DNA from: Ichthyophthirius multifiliis
Lineage: Eukaryota > Ciliophora > Oligohymenophorea > Hymenostomatida
Reading direction: 5' to 3'
NCBI RefSeq assembly: GCF_000220395.1
Contig: NW_004085884.1
Location: 62,001-126,000 of the forward strand
Length of the DNA stretch: 64,000 nt
The notes under the pieces: generated by a model
What the model saw: the letters and a program-made list of their open reading frames with translations, nothing else
Databases searched by the model: none
What the model was told of the DNA's origin: nothing
Part shown: positions 26,010-37,712 of the stretch, in pieces
Layout: each line of letters begins with the position of its first letter
Position numbering within the stretch: the stretch's first letter is position 1
Position numbers and translations under genes: made by a program

Positions 26010-26825
26010 CATTATTTTCATTAATTTCATTATTATCATTATTATCATTATTATTATTTTTATTAAATTATTCTTTTTTTTTTTTTGTTTCTTTTTCTAT
26101 TAATTCTTTTTTTCCTCCAAATTACTACCTATCATTTTAAATTTTACTTTTAATTTTGCTTTGTACATTTTTTAAATATGCTGGAACCTACTACTAATTT
26201 TAAGAAGATTCTTTTTTACTTTTTTTTTTTTAACTTTTTTTATTTTTAGTTGTCATTGGGGATTAATTTCTTAATGTTGAAAACATTTCTTTTGATTAAA
26301 AAGATGCTTATGAATGAAACAGATGTTTTTCTTTCAAGTTTTGATTATTTTAAAATTAATTAAAACATTCTTTTATTTTTGAATCATTTAAATGATGATT
26401 ACTTGTAGGAGAAAAATAACTGTTTTTTAATTAAGGAGGAGGACTTTAAGTTATCTTATTTATTTTATTTTTTTATAAAAATCATAAAATAAATTAATTA
26501 CTTTAGGAGTTATTTCTTATCTATTTTTATTTTTGTCTATTTAATTATTTGAGTATTTTGGAAAGCTTTCAATTCAAAGTTTAGTTAATTTTAGATATTT
26601 TCTTATTTTATTATATTTTTAAATTTAAAAATTTATTGTTTAATATTTTTTACATGCTTTTTTTTATAGACTTTCAATCGGATTTTCTACATAATTTAAA
26701 ATCGTTTCTTTAAAAAGTCCGATTCCTAAAAGAAGTAGATTTTATGTAAACTACTGATTATTTCTGAAATAATTTTAAATAAAAAAACTAATCCCAGGAT
26801 TATTTTTGAAATCTAAAATATTCAT
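25427..26825 (-). CDS. Asn/Gln-rich protein with Asn run, possibly enkurin-like
   Basis: Begins MNILDFKNNPGISFFIQNYF, followed by two short introns and a Pro/Ser segment QSPPPQLKNSYFSPTSNHH. Further on are QQVPAYLKNVQSKIKSKIQ, a poly-Asn run near 25970-26010 encoded by AAT repeats, NGVIYLKEQREKYYEKND, and a Gln-rich tail ending FDAFYRNKKQK at TGA 25427-25429. The frame breaks at the T8 run 25821-25828 (A8 on the coding strand); one extra base joins NTKK to SINILEIANTFLSSPLAHK. The VPAYL segment plus a C-terminal basic helix faintly recalls enkurin-family flagellar proteins, but I would not name it on that. Family unknown; coding strongly supported. Confidence 0.65.
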
Positions 26826-28505
26826 TTTTATTTATAAAATTATTTAACTTTAATAAAAAAACTTTTTTAAAAAAAATATTAATTTGAAAAAAAAAAATAT
26901 AAAAATAAATACATATATACATAAACATTATATAAATAAATTTAAATTAATCATGTATCTTAAAATTGTTAATATAATAAAATTTAACTTATATCTTAAA
27001 ACATAACATATTAGAATAAATAGCACAAATCAGAATCAAAATAATTTCAAAAATATTCCAAAAAATATATAAAAATCATAACTTGAATTTCTTCAAAAAT
27101 TTTATAATTAGTAATTATAGTTAAAATTAATAAAAATAAAGCTAAAACTAAACTATATAAAAATAATAATATAAAACTTAACACTTTAAATTTAAATATA
27201 TTTCCTATTAAATTTTATCATAAAATTTCAATTTTATATAAAATGTAATATAATTATTCCGTACAAAAGTTTTTATATAATTAACAGATCTACATATTAT
27301 AATCCTTATTCCCAATCTTAATTTTTGTTTATTAAACAATATATATAAAAATAATAGATAAAGATATAGAAAATAATACTAAAATATTCAGATTTTTTAA
27401 GAAAAACGAAGATTTATAAATAATTTTATATTTTAATTTTTATTTTTAAAGTAAAATAAAAATTTATTTTCAATATAAGTATATATAAAATTAATTATAA
27501 TTAAATAATTTATTTTTAATATAAATATATTATTATACATTAAAATATTTATTACATTAAAATTTATTTTATAAAAATAAAATTTTTAAAATTCCTCAAT
27601 AAAAAAATTAAAAATAATAACAAATTCAAAAATAAATATAAAAATTAATTTAAAAATAAAAAATATATTTAAATACAAAAAAATATAAAAAAATAAAAAA
27701 AAATTATTAAAGAAACAAAAAAATTCATAAATTAAATAATTGTCATTAAATAAAATATTATTTTAAATAAAAATATTAAAATAAATATTAATTTATTAAA
27801 TAAAATAAACTAAAAATATTATAATATAAATAATATAAATATATTTTCATAAAATAGGATAAATTTTTATAATATGAAATGTGAAACTTAATAATAATTC
27901 AAAAACTAAGACTAAAAAGATTTAAAACTTTTAATCTTAATATTCTAGATAATATTTATTTATTACAGTTAAATATACTTAATATATAAAAACATATTAA
28001 AAAAAATTTCGGTATTATATTTACTTTGATTTGATATCATTTACATATTATCTTATTATATTAAAAAAATTAAATTAAATTCTTTATTATCATTAATTTT
28101 TTTTAACTTATAAAAATGTTTTAAAAATGAAATACTAATTATATTCATTGTTAATAAGATAGTATTAAATATTTAGATTATATTAGAAAAATATTTAAAA
28201 AAAAAAGTAAATTTGAATTATAAGTTATAATCTCTTAAAAAAATTGCAATAAATAACAATATATATATGAAATAAAAATAAAAAGAACATCATAAATAAA
28301 ATTAAAAATAAAAGAAAGAATAATTATTAATTTTTAAATATAAAAAAATAAATAAATATTGATTATTTGTTTTAGCATAAAAAATATAATATAATAAATA
28401 TCAATTATATATTAATTTTTATTAAAAATTTAATATTAAATATTATTCCAATATTAAAAAATAATAAGAATTAATTATAATTAATATCAATTATTATTAT
28501 TATTA

Positions 28506-28543
<38 letters not shown>

Positions 28544-28733
28544 TTCATTTATTTTTATTTTTTTTATTTTTTTTAATATATATTTTCACATTAAACATTT
28601 TTTTCATTAATTTTTTTTTATATATATAATTAATTTTTTTTGTTATTAATTAACTCATTATAATTGCTTTTTCTACTATAACCATTATTTTTTTATACTT
28701 TTTTTTTATTTCTATCATTTAAAATTAAATACG
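26826..28733. other. Long AT-rich gene-poor region
   Basis: Almost 2 kb of A/T with scattered homopolymers and an ATT/TTA microsatellite near 28490-28545. I found no frame with sensible residue composition and no RNA-like structure. Confidence 0.5.
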
Positions 28734-29132
28734 CGTTGACAATTTATTTTTTTACTATCTATTACTTTCTCGTTTTATCTCCTTAAATTTTATATTTATT
28801 AAATATGTCAAGTGTTAGAATTTAAGAATATTTTTTTTTACTAATCTATCGTTGACAATCTTCTTATTCACCTTATCTAAAACCTTCTGTTGTCATACTC
28901 TTAAATTTTACATGCATCTAATATGCTCAGTGTGATAATTTAAGATGATTTTTTGTTCACTGGTCTTACGTTGACAACCTACTTATTCACTTCTTCTAGC
29001 CCCTTCTGATGCCATCTTCTTAATTTTTATCACTATCTAATGTGTTCACTGTGATAATTTAAGAAGATTTTTTTTCACTGTTATGAAGTTGAAAATTTTC
29101 TTATTCACTACATCTAGCGCCTTCAAGTGTAG
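28734..29132. repeat. Imperfect 118-bp tandem repeat, about 3.4 copies, each with an inverted repeat
   Basis: Units begin with CGTTGACAA (or a variant) at 28734, 28850, 28969 and 29087, so the period is 116, 119 and 118 bp; the last copy is partial. Conserved blocks are CTTATTCAC, CTTAAATTT, TAATRTG, GTGATAATTTAAGA and TTTTTTCACTG. Within each unit CTTAAATT and AATTTAAG are inverted repeats. In the third copy the arms reach 16-18 bp (29016-29033 against 29051-29066) around a 17-nt loop. G+C is visibly higher than in the flanks. The period is not a multiple of three, and TGA occurs in the frames tried, so a protein is unlikely. A satellite or tandem element, function unknown. Confidence 0.85.
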
Positions 29133-31560
29133 AATAATAATAATAATATAATTAATTTAATAAATATTATTTTAAGAAAAATGATTATTTTAAAAATATT
29201 TTTAAAAAATATATAATATCATTAATAATAAAAATTATATAAAAAATAATAATATCAATTATTATTATATTATTAAGTTTATTATGATAAAAAATAATAA
29301 TTAATAATTTTAAATTATATTTAAATTAATAAAAAAATAAATTTTTAAGTATATTCAACACTTTTTAATAATATATTTATTTTATAATTTTTTATATAAA
29401 AGTAAAATTATATATATATTATATTATTTATCAGCCTTTATACCATATATATGTGTTATTTGTTAATTTTAATCTATTAATAATATTATTATATAATTGA
29501 ATTTATTTTTAAGAAATAACAGGTAATAAGCATTAAATTGTATCAATTTTTTTATATCTAAATAAATTTTACATTTTTAACATTTTTTTTAATCATTAAA
29601 TATTGTTTATCCATTTTTGTATAGCAGAGTCACTAATGAATGTAATTTTATTATTGTTAATATTATACAAATATGTATAGTTGTTTATTTTAACTTTAAA
29701 GCTAAATTATTAATAATTAGGAATATAAATATTTTTATTATAATTATATTAAAAGTTAAAATAAGAGATCTTAAGATACTCGTTATATACACGTTATTAA
29801 GTTTAGTAACTATATTTATAGCTATTGTTTTAAAATACTCTATTCTACTGTTCGTTTAAAAATCTAGTATAATTTTAATTTTATAATAATATTTAAAGAA
29901 GAGACGATACAATATATTAATTAATTTATTTTCATTTCTTAAATTGAATTATTTTTTATTCTTTTTCTAATTTTTTTTTTTTTTTTCATAAACTTTCCTT
30001 CTATTTCTTACTTAAACTCAAAGTCTTAAATAATCAATTGATTGAAAATTAGCTTATTTAATGAAATATATTTATTTTAAAAAGTAATTCGTAAATGTAT
30101 AAAAGTTAAACAATTAATTATTACGACTTTTTTCTTCTAAATAAATGGTAAATTAAATATATTATTATTTTAAGTTTAACACCAAATATAACTAGAATAT
30201 AAATCCTATTAAAATACTTGAAATATATTATTTTAATAAAAATAATTATTATACCGTAATTTATATATAAATATGTTTTTTTAATTGAGGAAATATTAAA
30301 TTAAATATATTACTACACTGCATTTATATATTGTATTTAAAGATTTGTTTAGAAAATCTAATAAATTTTATCATAATTATATTAAATATGTATTTTAATA
30401 ATAGATAGAACCAAAAATTAACCATTTTATATCATTAATATCTTAATTAAAGAACTTAATAAAATATTTTATTTATATATTTATTGTTTTTTATTTATAT
30501 ATTTAAATTAAATGTTTTATTCATAATAAATATTTATTATTTGGCTTAAAATAATATAAAAGATAATTAGCTTATTATTGAATTTAAATACATATGAAAT
30601 TATTATTGTTTGATTTTTTATATATATTATTATATTAAGAGTATTATTAGAAATAGCTTCTAATATAAATAAAACTTATTTAAAATAATTTAGAATCTTT
30701 ATTTTTAATCAAAACGTTTTTAAATTTTAATGACTAACTAATTGTAATTAATCTATACATTGAAGGAAATCCTACCTTTGTTTAAAACATTTTATTTGCT
30801 TATCGTTTCTATTTTATTTAAAACAGTCTCTTATTTCTAATGATTAATTTTTGCATATATTGCCAAGAACTATATTTTATATACATGTTCTTTTGTCTTA
30901 TATATCTTACTAAGAAAAACAATGCTTTATTTGTTTTATTTTTTAAATGAGAATAATTATAATAATGTTAATTTTTTATTTATTTTTTTATTACACCTAA
31001 CTTTAATACTAATTAGCGTGTTTTTCTATTATTTAACAAATAATATGCTTATTCTTCGTTTATTTAAATACAAGAATCTATTAATTTTGAAAAATATTCA
31101 AGTTATTGCTGATCCATTTTATTATTTTTATTTGATTATATGATATTAATATTTATTTTCAAATATATTATTTAATGATAAGATATTCAAAAAAATAAAA
31201 TAAAAAAAATATTCTTTTTATTAAATAAAGTTTGGAATATTATAAAGAATCAATTATTTAGATTATTTTTTATTTATTTTTAAAATTTTTTTTTTAATTA
31301 AAAAAATAAATATGAATCTTGCAATAAATATCAAAAAAAAAAAAAAAAAAATGAAATTTCTTTATTTAAAAATAAATAGAAATTATTCTAAACCCTTTCT
31401 ATTTAATTTTTTTTTTTAAACATAAAGTTAATAATAAATAATATTAGAAATAAAAAATAATTCATATATATTTTTTTATATAAAATAAGATATATTAATA
31501 TATATGTATTAATTATATAAGGATATGAAAAATTTTATTATAATAATTATTCATTTTAAA
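29133..31560 (+). other. Gene-poor region with two hydrophobic open frames
   Basis: Mostly A/T-rich DNA. Two plus-strand frames stand out. One at 29617-29859 starts MYSRVTNECNFIIVNIIQI and is nearly all Ile/Leu/Val with a central KVKIRDLK. The other ends at TGA 31141-31143 and contains LLHLTLILISVFFYYLTNN and KNLLILKNIQVIADPFYYF. Both look like membrane helices and use very little TAA/TAG, unlike neighbouring genes. Neither has convincing introns or a homologue that I know. They could be small genes, relics or chance frames; I leave them uncalled. Confidence 0.35.
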
Positions 31561-31585
31561 TATTGTAATCCTTAATTAAATTTTA

Positions 31586-31697
31586 TTTATCAGCGATATG
31601 AGTAGCCAGTTTTTCATAAAATAATCAATCCCAGTTAAGGGATATGGCCATCTCCATCATCATTGAAAATTTATAGGTAAGGATTACCTACTGATGT
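31586..31697 (-). ncRNA. U8-like box C/D snoRNA (SNORD118 family)
   Basis: Read on the minus strand, the 5' part is CATCAGTAGGTAATCCTTAC followed by CTATAA. This closely matches the conserved 5' end of vertebrate U8 (a CGTCAGGTGGGATAATCC-like start, then TTACCT). Next is a box C, ATGATGA, followed directly by TGGAGATGG, again as in U8. After a region able to fold (CTGGGATTGATTATTTTATG) a box D, CTGA, lies at 31590-31593 close to the 3' end. U8 is the snoRNA needed for 5.8S and 28S rRNA maturation. Length is about 110 nt. Local G+C is raised against the flanks. The upstream element and TATA-like sequence support an independent small-RNA gene. Ends are approximate. Confidence 0.8.
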
Positions 31698-31731
31698 TAA
31701 AAGTTTTTTTTGAAAAGCAAAACCTATATTT

Positions 31732-31768
31732 CTTTATATAATATTTTCAATTTTTAACAATTATGGGT
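31732..31768 (-). promoter_or_regulatory. PSE-like ACCCATAA element and TATA-like box upstream of U8
   Basis: On the minus strand ACCCATAA occupies 31768-31761, about 65 nt upstream of the U8 5' end, and TATATAAAG lies near 31740-31732. From memory, ACCCATAA is the proximal element upstream of Tetrahymena small nuclear and telomerase RNA genes; that link is recalled knowledge and was not checked. Confidence 0.55.
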
Positions 31769-31919
31769 TCCTTAAAAAAAAAAAAAAAAAATAATTTTAA
31801 CCTAAAAAAATAAATAATTAATTTATTTTTATTTAATTTAATTTAATAAAAAAAATTATTTATAAATATATATATATATATTTATATATTAAATAAAAAA
31901 GCGTTTCCTTTTTTTACAA

Positions 31920-32914
31920 ATGCCACCAAAAAATAAAAAAGAATTAGAATTAGAAGCATAACGTTTATTAGAAGAATAATAAAAGCGCGAAGAAGAAGAA
32001 CGCCTATAAAAAGAAGAAGATAGAAAAAAATATGGAATAAGGTAATTAGAAACAGGACTATAATGTATTTTTACAGATTATTACATCAAAGAATGTTCAT
32101 AAACATGTGAAGATATTCGAAAATTCACTAGAGAATATTTAGAAAATCATTATTTTAATGAAATTGGTATAAATTAGAATTTCCGAGAAATAGATTGGAA
32201 AAGTCTAATTGAATTTAACTTATATAATTTATTATTTGCAAAGCATACAGTAAATATGAGTGATTAATAGGCTAAAATATTCATTAATATTATGTTTTAA
32301 GTATATATATAAGATGATTTGAAATTCGAAAAAGTTTAAATAGATGAAAATTTAGAAGAAAAAGAAAAAGAAGTGTTTTTAGAAGATGTTTTAAGAAAAA
32401 AAATAACATAAAAAATAAGGAAAAAGATTTCATATTTTTCAAAAAATTACTCCAAATGCATTCTTAAGGGGAAAACTCGAAATTTTTTGATTTAAAATTA
32501 TTAAAAGAAATTGTATTATATGCAAATAATAGTTATTTTGCACATTTTAATCTAATTGATTTTATTAAAAGAAATAAACAATAAGTTAAAGATTCATTTC
32601 AAATTGTCTATATTGATTTTCCTTAAGATATTCAATCGCTTGAATAGGCGAATGAAATTCCTGCATTAAAAAATTTAGACGAAGATTAGGAAAATTTTAG
32701 TCGCTTGGATGATAATAAAATTATTGATGCAAATAATAATAGATAGGAAATAGAGGAAGATGAAGAGCCTCTTGATGAAGTTGCTTTATAAATTATTAAT
32801 TAGAAAATTTAAGAGACTGAGGCGCTTTTACTAAAGTAATTGGAAGATAGATAAAATGAATTAAATGAGAAATTATAAGAACTTGATAAACCTAAAAAAT
32901 CTGGGAAAAAATGA
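31920..32914 (+). CDS. Glu/Lys-rich helical protein, possible ciliary component
   Basis: 320 aa from ATG 31920 with one 32-nt intron at 32388-32419. The N-terminus is a basic/acidic helix (MPPKNKKELELEAQRLLEEQ). A central globular part reads LETGLQCIFTDYYIKECSQ, REIDWKSLIEFNLYNLLFAK, then, after the intron, KDFIFFKKLLQMHSQGENSK and EIVLYANNSYFAHFNLIDFI. The C-terminus is acidic and coiled (ETEALLLKQLEDRQNELNEK) and ends KPKKSGKK. The pattern of a charged N-terminal helix, globular middle and acidic coil is usual in axonemal proteins, but I recognise no named family. It lies head-to-head with the U8 gene, the two 5' ends about 220 bp apart. Confidence 0.8.
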
Positions 32915-34234
32915 AATATTTTTATTTATTTTATTACTATTTTTTATTATTATTATAAATTATTTTTAAAAATAATTATTTTTTATATATTTTTTTGTTA
33001 ATAAAAAAAATTATATATATATAAAAAATAATAGAAAATATAAATAGTTTATTTATAAATATTTAAAATAAGTATTTTATAAGAAAAAATATTTTCACAT
33101 AAAAAATTATTTTAAAAAGTTTATAATATTATATATTCATATATTTATATATTTTATTTTTCAAAAAAATTAATAAATCTAATATAATTAAATTATTTTT
33201 TCAATAAATATAAAATTATAAGGAGACAAATAAAATAATAATTAAATTGAGAGTATAATTTACTTTTATTATAATATAAGAAATATACAAAATAATATTA
33301 AAAAATTTAAAATGAATAATTTGATTTAAATTAAGAATTGTTTATTGGATAAATAAATGACAAATAAAAAAAATTAGAAATAAATTTGATAAAAAGTTTA
33401 TAATATATTTATGTAATTTTTATTTATAGGATTTTATATATATTATAAATAAATAAATATATAAAAATATAATAAATAAAAATAATAGAAGCTATTAATT
33501 TTAAAAGAAAAGATTATAAAATTAAAAATCATATAAATAATGAATAAATTTTAATTTAATAATTTTAAGTTTAAAGTTTAAAGAAAAAAATGTTTTTTTA
33601 AAATAAACTGTTAAAATATGAATAAAATTAAAAATATACATTATAAATAAAATTAAAAAAAATGATAAAAAAAAAATTATATTAAAATATATACTGTTGT
33701 TAAATATATATCAGAGAAAAAAATTAAGTTAGTAAATGAAAAAATTTATATATTTTATATTTAATTAAATAAATAAATAAATAAAAAAAAAAAAATATGT
33801 ATTGATTTTTTTAAATTAAAATAATATATTTAATTTAAATAATATAATATTTTTCAAAAAAAAAATCTAAATTTTATTTTAAAATAAATTTATATAAAAA
33901 ATATATGAAATTAAATCCATATGTTTAAATAATAATAAAAAAAAATTAATTAAAATTAAAAAAAAAAATGTAATATTAATTATTATTATGAATATAAAAA
34001 GATATTAAAAAAAAAAATAGAAAAATAATAAAGAAATTAAAATTTATAATATAAAATATAATATAAAAAGAATATATTATATAATATATAATATATAATA
34101 TATAATATATAATATTTAATATATATTTTTTTTTATTTTATATTGATTTTTTATTTTTAATTTATAGAAAATTAATATATATTATAATATTATTATTTTC
34201 ATTATTTAAATCTTTTTTATTAAATTATAAAAAT
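32915..34234. other. AT-rich intergenic region
   Basis: About 1.3 kb between converging genes. It holds A/T homopolymers and a TATATAA-type repeat near 34070-34115; no gene or RNA signal seen. Confidence 0.5.
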
Positions 34235-34778
34235 TCAACATATTTTATATTCTTTTTTTCCTACATAAGCTCCACAAGAAGGACATGTATGTATTTTATC
34301 TTAACAATCATCAACACAAAATGGAATACAGCAACAACCTACTGTAAGACATAATATTATACAACAAATCCATGTATGGTCTCCTACTTATGCGTTTGTT
34401 ATAGTAGTTACTTAATTATTACATCCTGGGCACACTATTAAAGCTGGGTATCCTACGTTGTCTGCTGTTCTTGGTAATTACTATTTTTTATATAATTTTT
34501 TTTTTTTTTTTTTTTAATACAATATTTGGATTTGCTACAAGATTTATTGGCATTCCTTATTATATTTACATTCCTTAATTTTATGGCATTACTTGCGCTA
34601 CTGGCATTCCTTATACTATTGGTAATCCTTAAGGTGGTTGCATATTTTAATTTTGCATCCCTAAATTTTGGGGCATTTAATAAGCACCTTGTTAATTTTA
34701 TTAATAATTAGTTGGATATTGTTAATTTGGTTGTTGTTATTAAAATGCAGGATAGTATTAGGGTTATTATTATTACAT
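34235..34778 (-). CDS. LITAF-domain (LPS-induced TNF factor-like) membrane zinc protein
   Basis: Small endosomal/lysosomal adaptor type. The C-terminal LITAF domain is complete: the first zinc knuckle VCPGCNNQ, a hydrophobic Cys-rich membrane-inserting stretch WICCIILCLTVGCCCIPFCV, then the second knuckle HTCPSCGAYVG before the terminal KKEYKIC. The N-terminus is Gln/Pro/Met-rich (MQQQQPQYYPAFQQQQPNQQ), comparable to the PPxY-bearing low-complexity tail of LITAF/CDIP1, but no PPxY is seen. Two exons, with a 40-nt intron at 34481-34520 in phase 0, give about 165 aa. Start chosen at the only upstream Met in frame. Confidence 0.92.
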
Positions 34779-35279
34779 ATTTTTATTTAATTTAGTTTTT
34801 TTCTTTTTTTTAATATATTTTTTTAAAATTTTTATTTATATATTTTTTATTTAATAATTTTCCTTTATATAATATAAAATTAAATTCAATTTTTGATTAT
34901 ATTTGCAATTTCTTTTTATATATTAATTTTTGGTAGTAATTTATGGTTTAACTATTAATCAATATAATAATTAAATAAAATTATATACGTTTTATTAACC
35001 ATAATCTTTTTTTATAATATATTTTAAAGTTTTTTTTTATTTATACATATTATTATAAATAAAATTTTGAATATTGTATTTTATTAGTTTAAAAAATATA
35101 TATATTAACAAAAAATAGAAAAATATTATTATAATAATTAATTGTCTATAAAATAGAAAAATTTTAATTTCCCTTATAAAGGAAAAGAATTTTATATTAA
35201 ATATATAAAATAAATTAATTATAAAACAAAAATATAAATTATCAAAATAATAATAGTATTAGCAATAAAATATTAAATT
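34779..35279. other. AT-rich intergenic region
   Basis: About 0.5 kb between two minus-strand genes; nothing identifiable. Confidence 0.5.
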
Positions 35280-37712
35280 TCATTTTATATGTTTTTGAAT
35301 TTTTTTATATAGTTATTGAAAATCAAATGGTTTCTATATAATTTCGTTAGCACCAGATTTAAAGGCTTATTCGAAAACTTCTTATCCTTCCTAAGTAGTT
35401 GTAATAATAATAATAGATTTTTTACATTAGTTTTTTTCTTCAAAATCTCTTATTAGTTTAGTACTTTCGAAACCGTTCATTTCCGGCATTTAATCATCCA
35501 TAAAAATAAGTTCAAATAAATTTTATTAATATAATTAAAAACCCTATTATCCATCATTTGCACATAAAACGTTTCCTTCAAATTATTAAAATATTTTCCT
35601 AAGTAAAATTTAATTAAAAATATTATCATCAATAATTAAAACTTTTTAAAATTTTTTAGACATAAGTTATTGTTCAATTTTTTAATTATCTTTTCTTAAA
35701 AATATATAGTATTTGATCTATTATAATACGCGCTTTTTACGCTATTTTTTCTTAAATTATTCATAGATAAGTTAGTTTTTAACTAGTGTAATTATATTGA
35801 ATGTGAAATACTTTCTATTTAAATCTCATCTTATTATAAGTTTTCTTCGTTTTTTTAATATTCTAAATTTTGGAATAAATAAAAAGAAAATTCAGTACCA
35901 GTTTATCCATCTGAATTTAACTAAATATTTATTTAAGGTCCTAATTAATGTATTAATTTTTAACTTAATGAAAGACCAAGTCCTGCACCTTTATATTATA
36001 ATTTAAAAAAAAAATATTTATATATTAATTTTTTTACTTAGTTTATTATTTTCAGTTCTATATTCTTAAAAAATTTAATTTTATAAGTTTTATGGAATAC
36101 CACATCCATTATCTTTAATTTAAAAGAAAAGCAGATTATTTTTAAAAACAGAAATCGTAAGATTAATTATCCCATTTTTTTATGTAAATTTAATCGAATT
36201 AGAAATCATATTTATTAAAATCTACTTAATTCTAATTTAATCAGAATATAAAATAATATTTTGAGGTATTATAATTTAAAAATCAATATTTTTTTCTTCT
36301 AAAGAAATCAAAAAAATGTTTTTTAAATCAAAAATTAAAGCATTAAGTTCAAAAAAGGCCAAAACTAGATTAAATTTATTTTATTTTATTTATTAAGAAT
36401 CCATAATATTATTTAAAATGTTCATTAAAAATATTGAATTTGTATATATATTTTTCAACAGGTTTTTTCGGAAAAATTACATGCAATTTTTCGATGCTTC
36501 GTAAATAAAATTTAATGGAGTTCGTATATCTTGGACTACTTTTTCAAATGTTTTTTCGATTTATATTTGGGTGTTATTGATTCTTTAGTTTACTATTCCT
36601 GTGCTTATATCATTCAGACATAATAGAATTGAACGCTTTTTTTTAAAGAAGATTTATGTGATCTTTATATCCAAATATTTTTAGCTTCTATCATCAAAGC
36701 ATTCCGTAAATTAAAAAGTTAGTGGATCTATTTAATATAATTGTAGATTTTCAGAAATTTCTAAAGGTGAATTTAGAAGCTTTAGAATAATTGTGTGGAG
36801 GTTAGAAACTTATTTAGGCATTTAGATGGTTTTTAAGGATGATATTACGTCAGTTTCTTTATGATTTTGGATATATTTTTTACTAATAAATAATATTTGG
36901 AGATTTTCGTCGTTTATCGGAGTATTTATTTCTTCTTTAAAAGTTGATGAAACTTTTGATTGTTAGAGTTTATTTTTGCATTAATTTATTTTTTTATTTT
37001 GGAATTCTTTGGAAATAATTAATTCATCTGAAAGAGAATATTCTTAAATAACTTTCTTAAAATCTTAAAGCTTTTAATTTTTGATATAACTTTTGTGAAA
37101 TAAAATTTTATCATTTTTTTCAATTACAAAAGAGAGTATTATTATAAAAAATAATTGAAAAAAATAGGAAATTTAAAAAAACCAATTAAAATCATTCACA
37201 AAATAACACATATATACTGTCAAAGGAGTTATAATTTTAATTGCTCTAAAATAATAGGAGTAAAATAAAGGAATTTGAAATATTTAGTATATATAAAACC
37301 AATACTAATATATTTAATTATTTTATTCTGATAAGTTTCTAATAATTAGGACAAAAATAATATCGTATATAGTAGTTTAGATAAACATTATTTACTAATA
37401 ATTATTATTTTTGAGAAAAAATAATATTATTGAGGTTAATATTTAGATTAAGAATAGTAGTATTAGAAACCAAAAGTGAAAATTAAAATAAAATATTACT
37501 GTTAATATAGAAGATATTTAGTAAAGTAATATAAATACTATCAATAATTTGTTTTGTTCGTATTTTAATATTTTATAAGACGTATCTTAGGCAAGTATTT
37601 TAAATTATATGTTTATTTTTCCTTTAAATATGTTTTTACTTTAAAAAAATATTTCTCTTGTCCGAAAATAAATTTCATAATAAAATTTACTCATACTATA
37701 ATTTTGTTTCAT
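35280..37712 (-). CDS. Membrane hybrid histidine kinase with receiver domain, phosphoacceptor His replaced by Gln
   Basis: Two-component-type signalling protein. The N-terminal 250 residues hold about six hydrophobic helices (LLIVFILLYQISSILTVIFY, WFLILLFLIQILTSIILFF, QLFFIIILSFVIE). A cytoplasmic linker leads to the dimerisation box EKVVQDIRTPLNFIYEASK, where the usual His of SHExRTPLN is Gln, codon at 36531-36533. The ATPase domain has an N-box LINMISNSIKFTQ, G1 IKDNGCGIP and, across a 47-nt intron, G2 AGLGLSLSQKLI. The receiver domain starts KVLIIDDN, keeps the phosphoacceptor Asp in FMDDQMPEMNGFE and the Lys in IIQKPFDF. Ends HIK at TGA 35280-35282. Hybrid kinases of this kind are numerous in ciliates; loss of the His suggests a pseudo-kinase partner or a sequencing error. 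Confidence 0.9.

Noticed and set aside
31598-31669. Short plus-strand frame MSSQFFIKQSIPV
   Set aside because: Ends at once and lies opposite the U8 candidate, whose conserved boxes explain the sequence better.
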